Of a stretch of 64,000 nucleotides of DNA, positions 11,384-22,833 are shown in pieces. Source of the DNA: Posidonia oceanica. Its lineage: Eukaryota > Streptophyta > Magnoliopsida > Alismatales > Posidoniaceae. Location: assembly GCA_037176725.1 (NCBI GenBank), contig JAZBRS010000054.1:11302001-11366000 (forward strand), read 5' to 3'. Each line of letters opens with the position of its first letter. The first letter of the stretch is position 1. The position numbers were made by a program, and so were the translations under genes. The notes beneath the pieces were generated by a model, which ran no database searches, was not told the origin of the DNA, and saw only the letters and a program-made list of their open reading frames with translations.

Positions 11384-12605
11384 ATTTTTGTCTTTGGGAG
11401 GGAGACTTACTTTACTAAATTCAATCCTTTTTGCCATTCCTACTTATTATCTATCTATGTTGCATCTTCCTGCTAAGGTAGAATATGAAATGGACAAAAT
11501 TTGGAGGCGCTTTCTCTGGAAATCCTACCATGGATCTAATCAGGGATATTGTTTAGCTAAGTGGAAAATAATTTGTAGGAGTAAGGAGCAGGATGGATTG
11601 GGAATTATTAACCTTAGGAACTTTAGCCTGGCTTTGATGAGCAAACTGCTTTGGCAATTATTTGCTAGCTGTCCTCACCTTAAATGGCCTAGGCTTATTA
11701 GAAGCAAATTTTTCTCCCGTAATGAGGCTGGAGCATTACTCAATATATCTGCTACTAGGCCTTCTCCTTTGTGGCAGGAGCTCAGATCTTGCCTCCCTAT
11801 TTTGAGAGCCTTCTCCCAATTGCAAGTGAAAAATGGCCAGCATACCATTTTTTGGGAACATAGATGGTTTGAGAGTGCAGTTTTGAAATATACCTTGCCT
11901 GATCTATATCATATTTCTTTAAACAAGAAACTTTCTATGGCTAGAATGCTATTGTACTTCAGTTCAAATTCTGTTGATCTATTTGATAACATTGATGCAT
12001 CTTCTTCTAATGCTTATATTCTTGCATTAGCTCAGCAGCTGCACAAATTCATTAGCATTATGGAGTCTTTGCAATTAAATATTGAAGATGATGATATTAT
12101 GTGGACTCTAACTGCAAATAATTCTTACTCGGTTAAATCATGCTATGCCTTGATTAATGATGGAGGAATTAGATCTCAATACAATAAACACATTTGGAAA
12201 TGTTGTGCTCCTTTGAAACTTAAAATTTTTAGTTGGCTTGTCACGCATGATAAAATTTTATCTAGGGAAAATATTGCTAAGAAAGGCTAGACTGGCCCAT
12301 CCAATTGTAGCCTTTATGATTGTGTTTTGGAATCCACAGCGCATATTTTCTTATACTGTCCAGTGGCTGTGGCAATTTGGGAGTTCTTTCTGTATTCCTC
12401 TTCTAGCTTATATGGTACTCATATTGGAGACATCTTCTCTTTATCTCAGTATGTTAAATTTAATCTGAATATACTTGGTTGGAATATGCTTGTCGTAGCT
12501 GTTGTTTGGTGCTTATGGTTAAACCGAAATTCTCAAAATTTTAGGAGCCGGTTTAGAAATTCATCTTCTTTATTATTCCAGATTATTACTGTTTTAACTA
12601 GCTAG
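11384..12605 (+). pseudogene. LINE-1 ORF2, thumb and zf-RVT region (one stop)
   Basis: Continues the reverse transcriptase frame interrupted at 4903: 'SLGGRLTLLNSILFAIPTYY' is the classic post-catalytic segment of plant LINEs. Then 'QDGLGIINLRNFSLALMSKL' and, near 12120-12400, the zinc-binding region typical of plant LINE C-termini ('IWKCCAPLKLKIFSWL' and 'ESTAHIFLYCPVAVAIW'). A single in-frame TAG at about 12288 breaks an otherwise continuous 400-codon frame; a Trp codon is the likely ancestor. No RNase H domain follows, unlike LINE-2. The domain nicks nothing itself; it probably helps template binding. Confidence 0.88.
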
Positions 12606-13064
12606 GTAGATGTCCTCTTGCCAGGGCATGAGTCGGAGGTTGTTTCTCAGGCGATTCAACTTATGCTACAGGATTGGGACCATGACCAAGCTAACCAAGT
12701 CGCTCAGGTCATTGCTTCATCAATTGGGGCTTCTGTCGCCAGTGATGATGCGCTTGGACCCCCTGTGGTGGCATCCCCCTTTGATCCTCCTGGACCGCCT
12801 TCTTTTGATTCCGACAACTAGCTTGTTGCTGGCTTCAGTTCCACTCTACTGACTTCCATTGGGGTTGTTTAATTCATTTTGGCCCATTTTGTGATCTTAT
12901 ATGGGACTTCTTATTTTCTCGTTGGTTTTTTTCTCCTTCGGGGGGGGTTTTTTTCGGATGACTGTAAGATAATTATTGACTTGGTTTTTGTTTGGGCTTG
13001 GTGGTGGCATTCACAGCCAAACTTTAATATAATATATAAGATTACCGTTTGCAAAAAAAAAAAA
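12606..13064 (+). other. LINE-1 3' tail and poly(A)
   Basis: A roughly 70-codon frame follows the ORF2 stop (12618-12821; 'LGPPVVASPFDPPGPP' near its end) and may be a degraded C-terminal extension. Then comes a T-rich 3' untranslated stretch with a run of eight G and seven T near 12938-12953. It ends in the poly(A) tail at 13053-13064. Confidence 0.7.
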
Positions 13065-13629
13065 GATTCTGCATGTTCATTTTAGGGTACAACTAGTGGC
13101 GCAAACACCAATTTATTTGATAATCCTGCATATATTTTCCTCTTTAACTTTTCCAACCTTTTACTAGTCTGTGTTTAGAGATCCATGTGTTCTCCAGAGA
13201 AGTTCTAGTATTGTTCCCTTTCTAGAAAAACACTGTTGGGTATTAGTTTATTCTGCATCGCGGTAAAGAGAATAGATAAGTTCATTTTTTGCTGCTACTC
13301 ATGATCTTCTATCTTTGATTTTTACCATGGCGATGTAACATTTTATAGTCGAAGAGTTGAATAACACAACAGATAAAATAAAATAAAAAAGCTGTAGCAT
13401 GACAAGCACATAATACCTTCCGGAATACTTCTTACTTTAGTTGAATTGGCCTGTAGAAGAGATATAATTTGAAAGAAGCGCCATATTTGAACTCTTCTCA
13501 AGAAGCAAAATTTAAGTAGAAGAAGCTATAACTTACCATCCTTGTTATTGTTTCTTACTACTTGCAATAGCCAATAGGCAAACCAACTTAGATTTACTAT
13601 CATAGAGATTTAATAAGGTTAGACTTCCT
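13065..13629. repeat. Duplicated segment, copy A, left part
   Basis: Matches 62755-63309 base for base apart from scattered substitutions and small indels. For example 'acaactagtggc' and the stretch to 'aataaggttagacttcct' occur in both. No coding region is seen. The match is cut at 13629 by LINE-2 and resumes at 38849. Confidence 0.92.
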
Positions 13630-14163
13630 ATATGAACATATGGTGAGAGAGATTGTTCATACAGGGCTGTGCGGGAGAGGCTAGGGTTCTCCGGCGTTTG
13701 TGGTCATCTCCGGTTGCTGGGCGGGAGTTTTTGGTGGCCAACCTGGGGCTTTGGTTTCTACGTCGGGTGCTGTAGCGCCCATGTGGTGGAGATCGGGTTT
13801 TCGCTGGGTTTTTTCTGCTCGATTCGAAGGCATTTTTTTTTTCCTAGGGCTTCGGCGTCGTCTTCTTCGACGACTAGGGTTTCGAAGGTTTTTTGACAGT
13901 TTCGTCCGACCAGATCTTCCGTGGGTTTTTAGGGTGCTCTTCTTTGGAGTTTCTCTCCTACGTCTTTTTCCGCTTGAAGGAGGCTAACTCAGGGGTTCTT
14001 GTTGAGCACCGGTGGTTTTCTTTCAGTGATTTCAGAGGACGTCTGATCTTCTTTTGGTTTTCTGGTGGTGTTGCTTCACCTTGGTAAGGGTCCTGATCTC
14101 TAGCTCTTTCCTTTTTCGATTATTTTTGGGTTGCTGGTTTGTTGGGTTATTTTGGTTTGTTGG
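13630..14163 (+). other. LINE-2 5' untranslated region
   Basis: G+T-rich sequence with several copies of 'agggttt/agggttc', no convincing ORF, and continuous with 32299 once the Tat element and one GTTGG are removed. The first 32 bases contain an 8-base inverted repeat (TATGAACA 13631-13638, TGTTCATA 13654-13661) and may be junction filler rather than LINE. Confidence 0.7.
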
Positions 14164-14523
14164 TGTAGATATCCTATTTTCGCATTTTTGAGAGTTCTTT
14201 TGAGGATAGAAACCTTGAGGCGCCCCAAATCTCATGCCTAAGTTTGATAACACATCTTCCAGATATTCCTTGACTTCTTTAAAGCATCACAAGACCCTAC
14301 TTAGACTCAGGTTGTTGGCTGTGGCAGAGCTAACTAGCTCGGGCTCGTAACAAGTCCAAGTACCCTGGGTATCCTTCACTTCAACTCGGATTTAAAATTG
14401 GAGTTGAGTTAACAGAGATGCTTCCTTGATTTCATAGGCTATCTGTAGTTTCCTAGCCTCCCATCTTGTTTCCTCTGGCAAAAACCCAGGAAAAGAGCTA
14501 AAAACGACCTAGGCAAATTAGTA

Positions 14524-14681
14524 GCCACCTGGGGAGACGACTCACATAGTAGCCACCTAAGGCGGCAACTACAACTGTCGCCCATTTCTCAGCCGACTAC
14601 ACTAGCAGCCATCCGAGGAGGCGGCACAGTCAGAAGCCATCTCAGGAGGCGACCCATATGGACGTCAACTAGATAGGCGAC
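14524..14681 (+). promoter_or_regulatory. 28-bp lattice of six dyad motifs in the LTR U3
   Basis: Right half-sites begin at 14536, 14564, 14592, 14620, 14648 and 14676, exactly 28 apart. Each pairs with a left half-site 6 or 9 bases upstream, for example GCCATC-N6-GGCGAC at 14636 and GTCGCC-N9-GCCGAC at 14577. The intervening bases have diverged while the half-sites stay recognisable. The same array recurs in the 3' LTR. Dyad symmetry and helical spacing fit a dimeric DNA-binding site or a short RNA hairpin; which one cannot be told here. Confidence 0.8.
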
Positions 14682-15052
14682 TGGGCGATCGTGGGCAGCG
14701 GTTGCTCCCCACTATCCCCTCAACTCTTAGGCGCCAGCTCATCAGGAAACTGAACGGTTGTGGAACCGCCTCGGTCTTTCCACGATCTTTGACCGTCAGG
14801 CGTCACTCTATGCGGCAACTAGCGATTGTAGCTCATTTCGAACCGCTTTTCCACAGTTATTTCCCACTCCCCCCTTGATCGTTAGGCGCCAGCTCATGCG
14901 GCGACTAAAAGTCGTGGCCACATTCTCGGGTTGTCCCACACTTTGACCAAGCGGTTGCTAGGTTTAGGCGCCACTCCAATACCGGTGACTCAAACTAACT
15001 GCCATTTTTCTAGAATTTTCTGAACTCCAACCATCCCTACACCCCTAGAGTC

Positions 15053-15060
15053 TATAAATA
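15053..15060 (+). promoter_or_regulatory. TATA box of the Tat-like LTR
   Basis: TATAAATA followed by a GA-rich leader. The equivalent in the 3' LTR is at 31650-31657. Confidence 0.8.
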
Positions 15061-15703
15061 GACCCCCTAGGCTGGTGGTTTGAGGGTCGGAATTTTAGAA
15101 AGAGAAATCCCCCCAGAGAGGAATTTCCAGAAGAGACAGAGCCCTGTCAGTTGTGAGCCACATTCAGAGAGCTAGTCTTTCCAATCCAGGAACACTACCT
15201 CCTCTCCCTAATAGGCTACCAACCTGAGCTTCTACCTCCAATCCGGGAATCCTCAGCTACGCTGGAGCTCCAACCGTGCTTCCTTCCAACCTCATTGCAC
15301 ACAGCATAAGGGTGAAAGGGAGTATCTTCTTCCAATTTAGTTTCTTACTACATCTCTTTACATTCCTTAGCATAGGATCATAGCATATGCATACAGGAAC
15401 AACCCCGGTCAGTATTTATTTTCTTTTAGTCATGTCATTCCATTCACCTCCGTTACTAATACTACACCGAAGCTAATCTATGTCATTTTGTTTTGAAGGA
15501 AAGGAAGGAACTCACGCAGCACGAGGAAGCCGCTAGACGACATCCTGCCGTCCATCTAATGGTTCGAGGACCTGCATCATCATAATCTCCCCAAGGTGTC
15601 TTGTCTGCCCAGAGACGAGTGGCGATCACAACAAAGGCTGTCGACGTCGTGGAAGTGCTGACATCTCCTTAAACACCCCCGAATTCCACATCTACAAATT
15701 AAG

Positions 15704-15723
15704 TGGCGATCACGGTGGGACTC
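15704..15723 (+). other. Primer binding site, probably tRNA-Arg type
   Basis: TGGCGATCACGGTGGGACTC starts 7 bases after the LTR. Its complement resembles the 3' end of a plant tRNA-Arg with a few mismatches, as remembered; Tat/Ogre elements commonly use this primer. Confidence 0.65.
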
Positions 15724-17108
15724 GGCTTTAGCCAACCCCCGTGCTACGCGAGTCAGTTCCTCCCCTTCTTTCCATTATCCTCATAGATTTAGGAGTAGTT
15801 TTTTAGGTTCGGATAATCGTGCGCTTAGGTTTTTACAATATCCCGAACCTTTTCTATTTTTTCCTCCTTCTGTTTCTGACGTCAGTAAAGTCCCAAGCTC
15901 CAGCAGCTGGGGTTATTTTACAAAGGTTAGGAGACTGTGCTACGAGCCACCAATCCTGGCAGCATCTGTTTGAGCCGCTCCTCCAGAGGGCGACTGAGAT
16001 AGACGTCGTTTACGCAGGCGCCTCCCTTAGTCTGGTTTTTTTTATTGCAGACTTCTTAGTTTTTTCCTGTATTTTGTGTTGTGTTTGTAGATCTGCAGTA
16101 GCACTAAAAATTAAAAACAAACTTTCCATGTCCACTGTCTTCTAGTTTTTTAACGGTTTTTAGCTTTGCTTGTGTCCACCCTTAAGGTGGAAACTAATTG
16201 TTTGGTATTAAAGTGGAAGTCCCTTGAGGAAGTCTTCTTCTAGCTAGAACGGTTAATCTAAGCGAACCCGGGCCAGCACAAGTCGCTCTCCCATACTCAG
16301 TTTTAGCTGCAATAGTTAGATCAAGATCTCAAGGTGTCCCAAGTATTGTTATTGGCTTCTCTCTCTCTCTGAGCCAATAGTGGAACTTGGTAGATGCTTT
16401 ACACCTTAGTACTCTGTGTTTTTTATTGCTTTATGGTTTGTTAAGTGCCGAGCCTAAGGACAGAATCCTAGGTGGAGGGTCCCTCTTTAGAGAGACAAGC
16501 CCCCATCTAGGCCCGTCTTGGTGGACCCTAGCGAAGGTCAAGGAGGAGTACCTTAAAGCCAACCAATCCCAGTTGCTTGTGACCCATGCAGGTTTAATTA
16601 ATCAATCCATTAATTAAACACCTAAACAAGTAAAAGCAACGCATTGTTTGAAACATGCTCGTTTTCCTTCTTCATTGTTGCGTGGTCTGTCCAAGACAGA
16701 CCCGATTTGCTGTCTGAACCAGGGGCACAGCCGCCAGTTCAGGAGGCACCTCGGTAAGCCGCCTGTGAAATCGACGACTTGTCAGGCCGCCTATAAAACA
16801 GGCGACTAGCAGGGGATTACGATTTAGTGCATTGTCTGTAGGGATTAGGCATACTGCTAACCACAGGGCCATAAGCACAGACTGTTTCCATTTCTGTTAC
16901 AATTTTTCAAATTCTATCGAGTCTGTAGTAATTAGTGTTCATTGAGTCTGTAATTTCTTTTTTTATCTCTTGTAATAGTCTAGGAAAAAAGAAGAAGAAG
17001 AAGAAACAAAAGACAAAAGCAAAAAAAGAGAAGAAAAAAGAAAAAAGAAAAAAGAAAAAAAAAGAAAGAAAGAAGAAAAAAAATAAAAAAGAGAAAGTAC
17101 AAAGAACA
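15724..17108 (+). other. Untranslated leader of the Tat-like element
   Basis: No convincing coding frame. It contains three dyads on the 28-bp lattice (left half-sites 16730, 16758, 16786, each with a 9-base spacer) 300-380 bases ahead of the gag start, and a purine (GAAGAA/AAAAGA) tract at 16980-17100 that produces spurious Lys-rich and Phe-rich frames. Confidence 0.6.
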
Positions 17109-17519
17109 ATGGAGCGCATGAGCACTACCTCTACCTCCATGGCGTAGCAAGGCTAAGGCCCGGACGGGTCTTTCTTCAAAGGCTCAGCCTCACAAATGGA
17201 AGGGCCAGGAACCCCCAGCTTCTCACTAGCCACTGGCCGGCGAAAATTCCCGCACGCCTCCATCCCCTTCGATTACCACACTGATACAAACGAAGAAGGA
17301 GGAGAGGCGCATTAGTTCCGAACAATAGACCTCCCGCCCGAGTTCACACGTCCCGAGGCAACTTCTAACGTTGTGCCTCCCGTTGTGACTGCTTCCTACC
17401 CAATTGAGGAAGAGACCTATGAGGTCCGGCAATCCCTGCCTCAACAACAACATTTTACGCACACAAACCCACAAACCTCCTCAACCCTCCAGTACTGACT
17501 GCTCCAGTCCCCGAGAGGC
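17109..17519 (+). pseudogene. gag N-terminal remnant of the Tat-like element
   Basis: Begins at ATG 17109 (Met-Glu-Arg-Met…) after the purine tract and reads through several stops (TAG about 17145, further stops at 17154 and 17312). There is no recognisable gag matrix or zinc knuckle. At about 17510 it joins directly to the end of the reverse transcriptase, so most of gag, all of the protease and nearly all of the reverse transcriptase are missing. Assigned by position and Pro/Thr-rich composition. Confidence 0.5.
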
Positions 17520-17521
17520 CA

Positions 17522-20500
17522 TTGCTATTCTACTTGGCTGTTACTGATAACTCGGTGGGTGTTGTCCTTGCACAACACGATGAAACTGGGAGGAAGGAGA
17601 AAGTAGTTTATTACCTCAGTAGAACGTTCATCGAATATGAGAGGAAGTACTCCCAGATCGAGAGACACTGCTTAGCCTTAGTATGGGCCTCACAAAAGCT
17701 CAGACACTATTTTCTTGCATACAAAGTCTGCTACTTAGCCAAGATGGACCCCATCAAGTACATGTTTGAGAAACCAGCGTTGTCCGGAAGGCTAGCACGA
17801 TGGCAAATGCTCCTTACTAAGTTTGACCTACAGTTCATCACCCAGAAGACAATCAAGGGGCAAGCCATCGCAGACCAACTCACCGGGCTACCTGTGTCAG
17901 AGTATCAGCCAGTGTCAACAGATTTCCCAGACGAGGAAATACTGGCAATCAATAGTGTCATGCCACTCATTAGAGAATGGACCCTCCATTTCGATGGAGT
18001 GCTTAATTCACAAGGCGCTGGAATAGGGGCAACACTCCTTACTCCAGAGGGTGTTGTTCTCCCCGCTGCGGCGCAACTACTCTTCTCAGTGAGTAACAAT
18101 ATTGCAGAATACGAGGCACTCATTCTAGAGCTCCGAATGGCTCTCGATCTAGGGGCAAGAAGGCTAAAAGTGGTTGGGGTCTCACAGCTTGTCATACGGC
18201 AAGTCCTCAACAAATACAAAACCCTCTCACCAAAGCTACAGGAATACCGCAACCTGGCTAAAGCCTTACTGAAGAAATTTGACCGGGTTATATATGTACA
18301 CGCCCTTAGAAGCAACAACATCCTGGCAGATTCATTAGCCTCATTGGCATCTGTGGACGTGGATTTCGGGGGGGGGGGGGTGTTTAAGTTGAAGATGCCA
18401 GCGCTTCCACGACGTCGACAGCTTTGTTGTGATCGCCACTCGCCTTGGGTAGACAAGACACCTGGGGGGAGATGATGAAGCTGTGAGTACTCGAATCACT
18501 GGATCGACGGCAGGATGTCGTCCAACAGCTCCTTCATGTTATGTAAGCAATTTCCTTTCCTTCAAAACAAATGAGAATAAAAGATGTAGATTAGTTCAAG
18601 TGTAGTAAATGTTAATAAAAGTAGATAGAAAATAACATAAGCAATTAAACCTAATACTAACCGGGGGTTGTTCCCCACATGCATATGCTATGGGTCCTAT
18701 TCTAAGGAATGTAATATGAGATAAAAAGATTGGAAGATACTCCCTTCACCCTCGTGCTGTTTGCAGTGGAGTAGAAGTGGAGGCACGGTCGGAGCTCTGG
18801 CTTGGCTCAGGATCTCTGGGATCGAAGATAGAAGCTTAGGTTGGTGACCTCTTGAGGATAGGAGATAGAGTTTCTAGATTGGGAATCTAGCTCTCTGAAG
18901 GTAGCTCACAAAACCGATAGGGTCTGCCTCTCTCTAAAATTTCGACCGAGGAATTTCTCTCTCCAAAGTTCCGACCCTCAAAACACTGGCCTAGGGGCTC
19001 TATTTATAGACTCTAGGGGTGTGAGGACGGTTGGAGTTCAGAAAATTCTAGAAAAGTGACAGTTAGCGTTAGTCGCCGGATGGGTAGGCGACTAAGGCTA
19101 GCAACTGCCTAGTCAAACGTGGAGAAAACCATAGAAATTCGGTTGACGGGAACCACGATCATTAGTCGCCGGTTTGAATGGCGCCTAATGGTCAAGGATC
19201 GTGGGGAAGACCGAGGTAGTTCCGCAACCGTCTAGTCGCCTGTTGAGATGGTGCCTAAAGGTTGAGGGGTTAGTGGGAATTGACCGTGGAAAAGCAACTG
19301 CCAGAGCGATTATGACTTGTTAGTCGCCCCTTTGGGTGACGGCTAGATTAGTTGCCTTATGATGGGGCGGCTAGATGGGTCACCTCCTCAGTTGGCTACA
19401 AAGTAGCTCGCCTATTGGACTGACGTCCGTCTTAGTCGCCTCCTTAAATGGCGCCTATTATGGTCACCTCCTCAGCTGGCAACTAATAAGATCAGGTCAT
19501 TTTCAGCCCTATTTTCCAAGTTTTGGCCAGAGAAACAAGATAGAAGGCCGGGAAACTGCAGATAGTCTATGAAATCAAGAAGGCATCTCTGTTAACTCAA
19601 ATCTGCCACGAATCTGAGTAGAAATTAAGGATATTCAGGGTACTCGGACTTGCCACGAGTCTGAGTGAGTTGGCTCTGCCACAGCTAACAACCTGAGTCA
19701 AGGTAGGATCAAGTGATGCTTGAAGAAATCAAGGAAAATCTAGAAAATGTGTTGTTAAGCCTTAGACATGTGATCTTTGGTGCCTCAGAAGTCCCTGTCT
19801 TCTATGAACTCTAGGAAATACGAAAATGGGATATCTACAGCATCCTCGCTCCCCTTCAACTCAGGGACAGATGAGCAATCCATCATGGTGCGAAGAATCA
19901 GCACCCCAACAGTGGGGTCTGCCACTGAATGGGTTGAAGAACTCAGAGAGGAACTAAACCAAGAAAGCTTAATATGCACAGAGGTCTGTTATCAAGGAGC
20001 TACAGAAGTAAATGACGATGGCAACCCGTGGTATTATGACATACAGAACTATGTACAAGATCGCACCTTCCCAGCCTATGCGACTCCCAAGGACAGAGAA
20101 GCACTAAGGAGGATGGCTACCAAATACTACATCAGAGCCAACACACTCTTTCGGAGAATGCCCCTAGGGATTGAACTCCGATGTGTGGATACGTCTAAGT
20201 CGGCCGAGATCTTCAAGGAAACACATGAGGGAGTCTGCGGAGGCCACATCAACTCCCAGTTCATGGCTAAAATGATCATTAGAAGGGGGTACTACTGGCC
20301 AACCATGGAAGCCGACTGCGCAAGTAAAGTCAAGCGATGCAAGAGCTGCCAACTGCACGCCAACAAGATCCATGCTCCAGCTTTAGTGCCTCACGCTTTA
20401 TCCACCATGGCCTTTCTCCATGTGGGCGTTCGATGTGGTGGGACCTATCCATCAGGGAAAGGGCAACACTTTTATCCTGACGGCAACGGAATACTTCACC

Positions 20501-21272
20501 AAATGGGCTGAAGCAGAGGCGTTCGCAAACATCAAGGCCACAACCCTGTGCTGATTCGTACAGCGAAATATCATCGCAAGGTTCGGGGTGCCTAAAGCCT
20601 TAGTAGCAGACAACGGACCAATCTTCATCTCAGAAGAGTTCAAGCGGTTGTGCTGGAAATTCGGTATCACTCTACACCACTCTTCCACATATTACCCGCA
20701 AGGAAACGGTCAAGTAGAAGCTACTAACAAAACCTTAATCAAAATCATTAAAAAAGCGGTAGAAGACGCTAAGGGATCGGATTGGTCAGATAAGCTTGTT
20801 AATGTGTTATGGGCATACTGCACCACCATAAGGATGGCAACGGGTCAAACCCCCTATGCTTTAGCCTTTAGTATGGAAGCGGTGGTCCCATATGAGATCC
20901 TGATCCCCACATTAAGAGTTAAGATTGATAGGAGAATGTCTGCCGAAGAAAAGAGGCAAGCTTTACCCCTTCATTTGGAACTCCTTGATGAGAAACGGCT
21001 GGCAGCTGCCGAGCATACGCGTGTCTACCAACAAAGGTTAACCAAGGCTTATTAGAAGAAAGTAATCGAACGCAAGTTTAAAATTGGTGATCTAGTGCTT
21101 AAAGAAGTGTTGCCCCACAATAAGCCCCACCCTAAGGGAAAGTTAAAGCCAAATTGGAAAGGACCCTACATAGTGGTTGCTGTATATCCAGGGAATGCTT
21201 ATCGACTGTCCCATAACGGAACGGATCTTCCTGACCCTTGGAATGCAATGCACCTGAAGAGGTACTACCCTT
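17522..21272 (+). pseudogene. pol remnant: RNase H, archaeal-type RNase H, integrase (split by a solo LTR)
   Basis: Starts within the reverse transcriptase/RNase H junction ('LLFYLAVTDNSVGVVLAQHD'). The first RNase H runs to about 17930. A second RNase H (about 17975-18351) shows 'LHFDG', 'NNIAEYEALILELRMAL' and a third-Asp motif that reads 'VGVSQLV' where family members usually have D-S-Q, so a catalytic Asp is lost. After the solo LTR it resumes at 19840 with the integrase zinc finger (H…H…C-K-S-C, about 20220-20355), the core (FDVVGPI about 20430, ADNGP about 20608, E in 'GNGQVEATNK' about 20710) and a chromodomain-less C-terminus ending at 21272 ('MHLKRYYP'). Breaks: a frameshift near 20400, TGA at 20552-20554 and TAG at 21053-21055. 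Confidence 0.9.
18352..19839 (-). mobile_element. Solo LTR of a sister Tat-like family inserted in pol
   Basis: A 1488-base LTR in reverse orientation, ending TCTACA on the plus strand, with a perfect target duplication GCATC (18347-18351 and 19840-19844). Removing it restores the pol frame. It is clearly homologous but not identical to the host element's LTR: the same primer-side sequence (dyad and 'gtcgacag' region near 18410) and the same 28-bp lattice of half-sites at 19323, 19351, 19379, 19407, 19435 and 19463. The start of the lone pol frame past 18352 is read-through into this LTR. Confidence 0.93.
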
Positions 21273-22833
21273 GATCAGCATGTCTATATCACTAAAAAGA
21301 CCTAGGGCCTAACACCAAGCTAGAAAAGGAAGAGACTCCCAAAGTCAATAGGAAGAGGAACACCTGGGGAACCCATGCCTTGTCCTGTCTCCACATACAC
21401 ACCGCACGGGAAGGTAAGAAAAAAGTAGGCTCGGAGCAGAGACTTAGAGTACGAACTGCTTGCCCAAGCAACTTAGAAGGCGTCAAGAAAAGACGGCGGC
21501 AAAAACTGTCCAAACAGAGAGGAAAGAAGGCAGCAAAGAAGCTGTCCAAGTAAGGAACCAACGAAAAGAGATAGTAAAAGAAACTATCCAACTAAAAGAG
21601 GTCAGCAAAGAGCTGTCCAAAGAGTGGAAAAGAGCAGGGCAAAAGCTGTCTATGCATCTAGAAGTATAAACCATAGAAGGACGCATTAAGGACTAAAGAA
21701 AGGCAAGCAGGAATCAAGGCCTAAGCCAAAACCGAGAGTCCACTAAATCCCGAAACTTCCCCTATCCTATTCTCACTAACAGGCAAGGAGTAAGCAACCC
21801 TAGGAGGTCAAGGACTGAAAAGGCCCAGGGAGTAGCAACCCAAGTAAGGACTGGTGTGTGGACCGAAGTCTTTAAAGGGTGCAGGCATGACCCAAGGGAC
21901 ATGCCCACAAATGTAAGGCCCACTCATCTGGTTGAAACGAACCCCAAGGCTAATGCTTAAGATAGGTACTCATCTTTCCCCATTAGAAGAACCCAAAAAT
22001 CCAAAAAAACTCATAAAACCCAAAAAACCAAAAAAATCATATAACCCAAAAATCCAAAAAAAATCATATAACCCAAAAAACCAAAAAAATCATATAATCC
22101 AAAACACCAAAAAAATTACAAAACTTAGAAAAACACCAAAACATCCAACCTACATACAAGTAAAAACTTAGTAAGTAGGAAAACTAGAATCAACATCTGG
22201 CCAATGATGCAACCATCGACTCACCAGGATTCGGAGTTAGCGTCCTACTCAAGCATGTCCCACGCCTTGGGTGCGCTCTCTCAACAAAGACATTATTAGC
22301 ATAATGATCTTTAGAGCATCCACGGATGACTCATAATCAGCGTCTACTGGGCTCTGATTTCCACCACTTTAGTTGAGGCCAGAAATTAATTCCCTCCACC
22401 CATTTAAAATAAACATGCATTATGCCCTTTGTTAATTAATTAACTTAGCCTAAATCTTTTCAGTTGACATACTTTCTCTTTGATTGATTAGTTAACTTAG
22501 CCAAATCTTTCGCCAAGGGAGGTATGCTCATTGATTACTAACAAGAAAAGTAAGCATGTGCAGGAAGCAAAGCGAAACAAAAAAAACCTTTCATATAAAT
22601 ATTCACAAGTACAGACTCTACCAAAAGAAAAGTACAGACTCTGACAAAAAGAAAGATACAAGCTCAATGACCGGACTCGCCGCTACCCTCACGTCCGCGG
22701 CCTGGAGGCCTCGACGCAGGCCGTGCCACAGAAGACGTCGCTCCGCTCTGGCTCCTTTCCCGATACGCCCTCAGTATAGAACGAACCATCTCAAGATGAG
22801 GAGAAGAGCGCGCCCTCGAAATCTGCTCAGCTG
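21273..22833 (+). other. Spacer between pol and the antisense genes
   Basis: No gene recognised. It contains purine-rich direct repeats 21460-21660, a roughly 27-bp tandem repeat at 21990-22135 (the word 'atcatata' at 22036, 22063, 22089), and a frame at 22556-22855 that is only the reverse of the last antisense exon and its 3' flank. Confidence 0.6.

Larger units (their letters stand above)
4092..13064 (+). mobile_element. LINE-1: non-LTR retrotransposon fragment split by an LTR element
   Basis: A plant L1/RTE-like LINE on the plus strand. Its reverse transcriptase begins next to the Tat-type LTR at about 4092 and resumes after the LTR element at 11384. It ends in a 12-base poly(A) at 13053-13064. 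Removing the inserted LTR element together with one copy of its 5-base target duplication restores a continuous frame (…W-K-A / R-F-L-S…). After the poly(A) the sequence matches copy B of the duplicated segment (62755 onward), so this LINE inserted into copy A. Its 5' part is outside the window or lost. Confidence 0.85.
14164..15696 (+). repeat. 5' LTR of the Tat-like element
   Basis: 1533 bases. U3 holds the 28-bp dyad array (14524-14681) and further dyads at 14730, 14799 and 14885. A TATA box is at 15053-15060. Short apparent ORFs in it (about 14758-14946) recur at the same place in the other LTR and are not genes. Confidence 0.95.

Noticed and set aside
14758..14946. 62-codon frame repeated at 31355-31543
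   Set aside because: Occurs in both LTR copies only because the LTRs are duplicates; no coding signature.
16907..17147. Lys-rich frame on plus and Phe-rich frame on minus
   Set aside because: A GAA/AAAG purine tract in the leader; low complexity.
18352..18475. Pol frame extending past 18352 with Gly-run and basic tail
   Set aside because: Read-through into the inserted solo LTR; true pol resumes at 19840.
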